From Candidatus Dormiibacterota bacterium (GTDB lineage: Bacteria; Chloroflexota; Dormibacteria; Aeolococcales; Aeolococcaceae): a DNA stretch of 64,000 bases. Where the stretch lies: positions 204,015 to 268,014 of the forward strand of contig JAFARE010000001.1 of the NCBI GenBank assembly GCA_019245575.1. Reading direction: 5' to 3'. Under the pieces are notes generated by a model. It searched no databases. It was not told the origin of the DNA and saw only the letters and a program-made list of their open reading frames with translations. Shown one piece after another: positions 59,320-64,000 of the stretch; the stretch's first letter is position 1; every line of letters begins with the position of its first letter. The translations under genes and the position numbers were made by a program.

Positions 59320-60405
59320 ATGCTCAGCGTGGGAATCGTGGGGCTGCCCAACGCCGGCAAGTCGACGCTGTTCAACGCGCTGACCAGCGCCGGCGCGCAG
59401 GTGGGCAACTACCCCTTCACCACCATCGATCCCAACACGGGTGTGGTGCCCGTGCCGGACGAGCGGCTGCAGCGGCTGGCCGACCTGTTCCGTCCGCCGC
59501 GCGTGATCCCGGCGACCGTCACGTTCACCGACATCGCGGGGCTGGTGCGCGGCGCCAGCCGGGGCGAGGGCCTGGGCAACCGCTTCCTCGGCCACATCCG
59601 CGAGGTGGACGCGGTGGCGCTGGTGGTGCGCGACTTCGACGACTCCGATGTCAGCCACGTGGAGGGCGCCGTCGACCCTGTCCGCGACATCGACGTCGTC
59701 GAGCTGGAGCTCCAGCTCGCGGACCTGGAGTCGGTTGGCCGCCGCCTGGAGCGTACCGAGCGCAGCGCGCGCCTGCAGAAGGAGAAGGAGGAAGAGCGCA
59801 TCGAGCTCCTGCGCCGCGTCGCCGCGCACCTCGACGGGGGCAATCCCGTGCGCACCATGCAGCTCAGCGACGAGGAGCGCGCTGCGCTGCGCGAGCTGTT
59901 CCTGCTCACCGCAAAGCCGCTCCTGGTGGTGGTCAACGTCGACGAGCAGCGGGCTGAGGCACCGGTCGACCGGCGACTCGGCGACCGCGCAGCGGCGTCG
60001 GGTGGCGAGGCGGTTGCCGTGTCAGCGCGCATCGAGTCCGAGCTCGCCGAGCTTGATGAGGACGACCGCGCGGCCTTCCTGCACGACATCGGACTGGCCG
60101 AGCCCGGCCTGCACCGCGTCGCCCGCGCGGCGCACGGCCTGCTGCGGCTGCTCACGTTCTTCACCGCGGGGGAGAAGGAGGTGCGCGCCTGGACGCTGCG
60201 CACGGGCGGCACGGCGATCGACGCCGCCGGTGTGATCCACACGGACTTCGCGCGCGGTTTCATCCGCGCCGAGGTGGTGGCGGTGGACGACCTCCTGGCT
60301 GCGGGTTCGACGCTGGCCGCGCGCGAGCAGGGCAAGCAGCGGCTCGAGGGCCGGGATTATATGGTGCGGGACGGCGATGTCGTCCACTTCCGCTTCAACG
60401 TATGA
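59320..60405 (+). CDS. ychF: YchF/OLA1-type ribosome-associated ATPase
   Basis: An Obg-family P-loop protein that prefers ATP and binds ribosomes. The 361-aa protein has G1 VGIVGLPNAGKSTLFNALT, G3 DIAGLVRGASRGEGLG and a YchF-type NVDE in place of NKxD. A central coiled coil (RSARLQKEKEEERIELL) and a C-terminal TGS domain (FFTAGEKEVRAWTLRTG) follow. It begins 6 nt after lysC and overlaps lplA by 4 nt. Confidence 0.96.
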   Translation: MLSVGIVGLPNAGKSTLFNALTSAGAQVGNYPFTTIDPNTGVVPVPDERLQRLADLFRPPRVIPATVTFTDIAGLVRGASRGEGLGNRFLGHIREVDAVALVVRDFDDSDVSHVEGAVDPVRDIDVVELELQLADLESVGRRLERTERSARLQKEKEEERIELLRRVAAHLDGGNPVRTMQLSDEERAALRELFLLTAKPLLVVVNVDEQRAEAPVDRRLGDRAAASGGEAVAVSARIESELAELDEDDRAAFLHDIGLAEPGLHRVARAAHGLLRLLTFFTAGEKEVRAWTLRTGGTAIDAAGVIHTDFARGFIRAEVVAVDDLLAAGSTLAAREQGKQRLEGRDYMVRDGDVVHFRFNV

Positions 60406-61169
60406 GCGTGAGCGCAGACGCGACGCTCGACGCTCCATTCCTCTTGCAGCTCGATCCGCCCGCACCAGGGGTGGTCAACATGCGCCGCGACGCGGACCTG
60501 TTGGACAGGTGCAATCACGGCGCGATCACGGGCGCGCTGCGCCTGTACGGCTTCGCCCCGGCCTGCTTGAGCCTGGGGCGGCTGCAGCCCTCCGGCGACG
60601 TGGACATGGAAGCGTGCGCGCGTGCCGGCGTGGACGTGGTGCGCAGGCCGAGTGGCGGAAGGGCGGTCCTGCACTACGCGGAGGTGACGTACGCCGTGGT
60701 CTGCAGTGTGTCGGACGAAACGTTCGGCGGCGGCGTGCTCGACTCGTGCGCGCGCATCCATGGCGCAGTCGCTGCCGGCCTGCGCGCATTGGGAGTGGCG
60801 ACGGTTGCGCAGGCGCCGGCGCGCGACGTGCGCCGCGCGGCGCGCGCCGCCGCGCGCTCCGCCGACTGTTTCGCCGTGCCCGGCGCCCACGAGCTGGTGG
60901 ACGCCCAGGGGCGCAAGGTGGTGGGAAGCGCGCAGGCGCGGCAGGGAGCGGCGCTGCTGCAGCACGGCAGCGTGCTGCTGCGCGCGCCCGATGCGTCGCG
61001 CTACCTGCGCGCGGCGCGCCGCGCGCCCGACGCTGCTGGTGTGAGCGACATCCTGGGGCGCGACGTGCGGCGCGAGGAGCTCGTGCGGGCGCTGGTGACC
61101 GGGTTCGCGGCGGCACTGGGGACTCGCCTACGGCGCGACTTGCAGGAGACCTTTGCCCGGGACACTTGA
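60402..61169 (+). CDS. Lipoate/octanoate-protein ligase A family protein
   Basis: A 255-aa member of the biotin/lipoate A/B ligase fold. Landmarks are VDVVRRPSGGRAVLHYAEVTYA, ADCFAVPGAHELV, GRKVVGSAQARQGAALLQHG (catalytic Lys) and SVLLRAPD. It could be a lipoate-protein ligase, an octanoyltransferase of the LipM type or an amidotransferase of the LipL type; motifs alone do not separate these. ATGA overlap with ychF puts it at the end of the threonine/aspartate run. Confidence 0.85.
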   Translation: MSVSADATLDAPFLLQLDPPAPGVVNMRRDADLLDRCNHGAITGALRLYGFAPACLSLGRLQPSGDVDMEACARAGVDVVRRPSGGRAVLHYAEVTYAVVCSVSDETFGGGVLDSCARIHGAVAAGLRALGVATVAQAPARDVRRAARAAARSADCFAVPGAHELVDAQGRKVVGSAQARQGAALLQHGSVLLRAPDASRYLRAARRAPDAAGVSDILGRDVRREELVRALVTGFAAALGTRLRRDLQETFARDT

Positions 61170-61246
61170 CACCACAGCATCATGTGTTCATACTGCCGCC
61201 AAGCCACAAGATGTTGGGCTGCACCTCCTCCGTCAAGTGGCTCCTC

Positions 61247-61347
61247 GGCAGCGGGCGCCGGGTTCCTGCCCACCGCTCCGGCTTCGCGACTCCGCTGAGG
61301 CCGTGCCATCCGGTGGCCCGCTGCCAGCCTCCCTTCGGGGGAGGCTG
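61247..61347 (+). other. Two stacked hairpins in the gap before the tail-anchored-protein gene
   Basis: GGCAGCGGGC (61247-61256) pairs with 61316-61325, extended by CCGG/CCGG across a small internal loop. This is followed at once by a 9-bp hairpin CAGCCTCCC / GGGAGGCTG (61325-61347) with a UUCG-type loop. They lie in the 249-nt gap between lplA and the next gene. The second hairpin lacks a T-run, so it is at best an untypical terminator for the upstream operon; a structured leader RNA is the alternative. Confidence 0.55.
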
Positions 61348-61418
61348 AGCAGCCGCCGCAGCGACGTCGCACCTCGTCTGAGGCTCCGGGCGACGCCTGC
61401 TACGCTTCGTGCGATTCG

Positions 61419-61847
61419 ATGGCGAAGAAGACGCGCAAGCAGAAGCAGCGCGCTGCCGCGCGTCGCGGCGCGCCCCAGACGCCCGTGCGCGGACCCGCGC
61501 AGGAGCCGCGCATCGGCGACGCGGCGTGGCCGCCGGACGCGTCGACCGAGACGGTGGGCGCCGTGGCCCAGGCGATTCCGCGCGACGCTCCCCTGGACGC
61601 GCCGCGGCGCCGGGTCGAGCGGCTCTCGCCCGCCGCGCCGGCGCCGCCGGGTCGCGCGCCGCGCCAGTCACGTGTGCCGGCGAACGCTGCGGCTATATTC
61701 CAGCCGCTCGAGTCGGAGGACGCGGCAATTCCATTCGACCGCGTGCCCTACGTCCCCGCAGACCTGCGCCGCGTCGCGGTGATGGCCGTCTGCATGGTCG
61801 TGCTCATCGTCATCGCGGCGGTCATCGTCAGCCACGTGGTGAGCTGA
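61419..61847 (+). CDS. Predicted tail-anchored membrane protein of unknown function
   Basis: Not recognised by family. The 142-aa protein has a strongly basic start (MAKKTRKQKQRAAARRG), a long disordered Ala/Pro/Arg-rich middle, and one hydrophobic helix at the extreme C-terminus (VAVMAVCMVVLIVIAAVIV, about residues 119-139) with only a few residues after it. No N-terminal signal peptide exists, so this is tail-anchored topology. A Get3d-like ATPase starts 5 nt downstream, which makes a client-targeting relationship attractive. The ATG at 61419 follows a possible extended -10 (TGCTACGCT) by 12 nt. Confidence 0.6.
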   Translation: MAKKTRKQKQRAAARRGAPQTPVRGPAQEPRIGDAAWPPDASTETVGAVAQAIPRDAPLDAPRRRVERLSPAAPAPPGRAPRQSRVPANAAAIFQPLESEDAAIPFDRVPYVPADLRRVAVMAVCMVVLIVIAAVIVSHVVS

Positions 61848-61852
61848 GCCGC

Positions 61853-63028
61853 GTGCGCGTCATCCTCTACACAGGGAAGGGCGGGGTGGGCAAGACCACT
61901 GTCGCCGCGGCGACGGCGGTGCGCTGTGCGCGGCTGGGATATCGCACGCTGGTCATCAGCACGGACGCGGCCCACAGCCTCGGTGACAGCCTCGACCGCG
62001 AGGTCGGCGAGCACCCCACGGAGATGGCACCGAACCTGTGGGCTCAGGAAGTCAACGCGCTGCACGAGCTGGAGGAGCACTGGGAGCGCATCCACGCGTA
62101 CCTCACCGCGCTGTTCACGTCGCAGGAAGGCGTCGACGACATCGTCGCCGAGGAGCTCGCCTCGCCGCCCGGCATGGAGGAGGTGGCGAGCCTCATGCAG
62201 ATCAAGCACCACAAGAGCGATGGGCGCTTCGACGTGCTCATCGTCGACTGCGCGCCCACGGGTGAGACGCTTCAGCTGCTCGCGTTTCCCGATGTGGCGC
62301 GCTGGTACCTCAACAAGATCTTTCCCATCCAGCGCACCATCGCCAAGGTGGCGCGCCCCGTGGTGCAACCGTTCACCAAGATCCCGCTGCCAGGCGACGA
62401 GATCTTCGGCCACGTCAAGGACCTGCTGCTCGACCTGGAGGGGATGAAGAAGATCCTGGGCGACCCCAAGGTGTGCTCCGTGCGGATCGTGCTCAACCTC
62501 GAGAAGATGGTGGTGAAGGAAGCTCAGCGCGCCTTCACGTACCTCAGCCTCTACGACTACCTGACCGACATGGTGGTGGTCAACCGCATGCTTCCGCCGG
62601 AGGTGACGGACGACTACTTCGATGCCTGGCGGCGCGCGCAGCAGCGCTATTCCGAGGTGGTGGACCAGGCCTTCTCGCCGATCCCGATCATGCGCACCAA
62701 GCTGTTCGACCACGAGATCGTCGGCCTCGACCGGCTGACCGAGATGGCCGAGTCCATCTACGGCGATGAGGATCCCGCGCAGATCTACTATCGCGCCGTG
62801 CCGCAGAAGCTGCAGAAGGTCGGCGACCGTTACGTGCTGCGCCTGCAGCTGCCCTTCGTGGGCAAGGAGGACGTGGACATCACGCACCGGGAGGGCGAGC
62901 TGTACATCACGGTTGGGCCGTACAAGCGGGAGATCTCGCTGCCCCGCGTGCTCAACGGCAAGAAGGTGACGCGCGGCAAGCTGGAGGAGGGCATGCTCTC
63001 GGTGACGTTCGCGGACGCGCGCGCATGA
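61853..63028 (+). CDS. ArsA/Get3-family ATPase with C-terminal HSP20-like domain (Get3d-like)
   Basis: A 391-aa ATPase of the Get3/TRC40/ArsA superfamily. The deviant P-loop is ILYTGKGGVGKTTVAAATAV, switch I is STDAAHSLGDSL, and switch II is DCAPTGETLQLLAFPD. A helical client-binding region follows (about 110-200). Residues about 305-391 form an alpha-crystallin/HSP20-like domain (RYVLRLQLPFVGKEDVDITH), the arrangement known from cyanobacterial and plant Get3d. No CxxC zinc motif and no arsenite-binding Cys triad are visible, so arsenic efflux is unlikely. The start is GTG 61853; the 539-aa track ORF begins far upstream in another gene. Confidence 0.88.
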   Translation: MRVILYTGKGGVGKTTVAAATAVRCARLGYRTLVISTDAAHSLGDSLDREVGEHPTEMAPNLWAQEVNALHELEEHWERIHAYLTALFTSQEGVDDIVAEELASPPGMEEVASLMQIKHHKSDGRFDVLIVDCAPTGETLQLLAFPDVARWYLNKIFPIQRTIAKVARPVVQPFTKIPLPGDEIFGHVKDLLLDLEGMKKILGDPKVCSVRIVLNLEKMVVKEAQRAFTYLSLYDYLTDMVVVNRMLPPEVTDDYFDAWRRAQQRYSEVVDQAFSPIPIMRTKLFDHEIVGLDRLTEMAESIYGDEDPAQIYYRAVPQKLQKVGDRYVLRLQLPFVGKEDVDITHREGELYITVGPYKREISLPRVLNGKKVTRGKLEEGMLSVTFADARA

Positions 63029-63276
63029 CGGAGGCATTCCACATGAACCCGGCGCGCGTGATGGAGGAGGCCTCGCACCTGCTGGGCACGTCGTTGAGCG
63101 ACGTCGTGCCGCCGCAGGCACAGACGCACCTGCTCAACGCGCAGCGGGAGCTGCTCCTCGCGCTCGCCGTCACCATCGAGCACCACACGTCGCGCGCATC
63201 GGGGCAGGGCCGTCGCCGCGGCAGCACCGGGGCCAAGAGCACAACCAAGCGGCCACGCAAGGTCGAGCTCGACTGA
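63025..63276 (+). CDS. Small protein of unknown function after the Get3d-like gene
   Basis: Not recognised. The 83-aa protein has a helical N-terminal half (EAFHMNPARVMEEASHLLG, AQTHLLNAQRELLLALAVT) and a Gly/Arg/Lys-rich tail (GQGRRRGSTGAKSTTKRPRK). The ATG overlaps the Get3d stop (ATGA), so it is translated with it. It may be a small accessory factor; its basic tail could bind nucleic acid or membrane. Confidence 0.6.
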   Translation: MTEAFHMNPARVMEEASHLLGTSLSDVVPPQAQTHLLNAQRELLLALAVTIEHHTSRASGQGRRRGSTGAKSTTKRPRKVELD

Positions 63277-63295
63277 CGCTGCGCCCAACACCGCG

Positions 63296-64000
63296 GTGAG
63301 CGGACCCGGCGCCTACCTCAGCGTCATCCTCTACACCCTGCCCGGCGCTGTCGTGGGACTCGTCATCCACGAGCTGGCGCACGCGGCGCTCTCGCTGCGC
63401 GCGGGAGACATCTCGCCGCGGCGCGACGGACGCATGACGCTGGATCCCCGCCGCCACCTCGATCCCTTCGGCGTGCTCGCCCTCGTCGTCGCCGGCTTCG
63501 GCTGGGGCCGGCCGGTGCACCTCGACCCGGCGCTGCTCCGCTCGCGCGGTCAGCGCGCAGCGGTCGCGGCGGCTGGGCCGCTGGCGCACCTCGCTGTCGC
63601 CGCGGTGTTCGCCGTGGCGGCGCGCGTGGCGCAGCTCGCGTCCGGGATCGACGTCGGCGGCTTCGTCATGCAGGCGCAGACGAGCGCGCCGGCGATCCTC
63701 CTCGGCGTGCTGCTCCAGGGGTTCTTCATCAATGTCGCGCTCTTCGTGTTCAACGCGCTGCCGCTGCCCGGGCTCGACGGGTTCGCCGTGCTGCGCAGCC
63801 TCCTGTTCACGCGCATGCCGCGCGTGTTCCAGCTCCTGGAGATCAACCGCTTCGTCGTCTACGCGCTCGTGGTGATCGTCGCGGTGGCGGTTCCGGAGGC
63901 GACCGGCGGCGCTGTCAATCCCTTCGCCGCGATGACGGTGGGCGCGGCGACGCTGCTCTTCTCGCACGCGGTGGAGCCGGGGGTCAGCCCGATCTTCCCG
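63296..64000 (+). CDS. Site-2 protease family (M50) membrane metalloprotease, cut by window end
   Basis: Absent from the ORF track because no stop is reached. The frame is open from GTG 63296 to the last base (235 codons). The zinc motif is VIHELAHAALSLRAG (His25, Glu26, His29) within TM1. FGWGRPVHLDPA is typical of the small S2P class, and the third ligand is Asp161 in FNALPLPGLDGFAVLR. Several further TM helices follow. The usual size is 210-260 aa, so little is missing. It begins 19 nt after the small-protein gene, in the same operon as the tail-anchored protein and Get3d. Confidence 0.88.
   Translation, partial: MSGPGAYLSVILYTLPGAVVGLVIHELAHAALSLRAGDISPRRDGRMTLDPRRHLDPFGVLALVVAGFGWGRPVHLDPALLRSRGQRAAVAAAGPLAHLAVAAVFAVAARVAQLASGIDVGGFVMQAQTSAPAILLGVLLQGFFINVALFVFNALPLPGLDGFAVLRSLLFTRMPRVFQLLEINRFVVYALVVIVAVAVPEATGGAVNPFAAMTVGAATLLFSHAVEPGVSPIFP

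Noticed and set aside
61853-63028. Arsenite efflux ATPase (ArsA)
   Set aside because: No duplicated ATPase halves, no metal-binding Cys set, and no arsB/arsR/arsC neighbours; the HSP20-like C-terminus points to the Get3d type.

Overview
The window is dense, high-GC (roughly 70% by eye) chromosomal DNA with almost entirely core-metabolism content. I see no phage, plasmid, insertion sequence, CRISPR array or rRNA, and no complete tRNA. The organism looks like a Gram-positive-type, high-GC Terrabacteria lineage. The supporting signs are a GlgE-type trehalose/maltose-1-phosphate pathway, the PurS/PurQ/small-PurL form of FGAM synthase, a B. subtilis-type PurF, a CBS-less GuaB3 IMP dehydrogenase, an Rv0501/Rv0502-like epimerase plus acyltransferase pair, and many apparently leaderless genes. 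Candidatus Dormibacterota, Actinomycetota or a Chloroflexota relative would all fit. The exact phylum is inference, not something the sequence proves.

Layout, left to right. 1-6.4 kb: truncated glgE, then treS, mak and glgB, each overlapping the next by 4 nt (trehalose to maltose to maltose-1-phosphate to branched glucan). 6.6-7.8 kb: a DksA/TraR-like protein and a convergent BrkB-type membrane protein. 7.8-18.1 kb, minus strand: a nine-gene purine operon purB-C-S-Q-L-F-M-N-H. 18.1-18.3 kb: a strongly folded intergenic element. 18.3-22 kb: a glycerophosphodiesterase, an ECF sigma factor and a large membrane-anchored putative anti-sigma factor. 22-26 kb, minus: a methyltransferase-like protein, biotin carboxylase, and a biotin-carrying protein whose carboxyltransferase domain has lost its metal ligands. 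26-30.6 kb, minus: guaB3-guaA-purD-purE. 30.7-34.1 kb, minus: acyltransferase, epimerase-like protein and glutamate-type dehydrogenase.

34.4-35 kb: a histone-like Lys/Arg/Ala/Thr repeat protein ending at a strong bidirectional terminator. 35-38.7 kb, minus: an exported protein, a GAF-GGDEF diguanylate cyclase and threonine aldolase. 38.9-42 kb: a duplicated-motif protein, a lipid flippase-like membrane protein, a GalE-like epimerase and translation factor IF-1. 42.2-45.8 kb: full-length metH. 46-51.5 kb, minus: a four-cysteine protein, a CheY-like regulator, thiolase, and tldD-tldE with a PuuD-like amidotransferase. 51.6-54.8 kb: a NarL-type two-component pair. 54.8-61.2 kb: a hom-thrC-thrB-lysC-ychF-lplA run. 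61.4-64 kb: a predicted tail-anchored protein, a Get3d-like ATPase with an HSP20 domain, a small protein and a site-2 protease cut by the window edge.

Themes. Genes within operons are packed with 1-4 nt ATGA/GTGA/TGATG overlaps, implying translational coupling. Several operon-leading genes have a TANNNT-like -10 hexamer only 6-9 nt before the start codon, which suggests leaderless mRNAs and was used to choose starts. The observations most worth a second look are the tail-anchored/Get3d/site-2-protease cluster, the degenerate biotin-dependent carboxyltransferase, three intergenic elements with long inverted-repeat stems, and two 6-6-6 palindromic operator candidates. No stretch over 300 bases lacks a gene.
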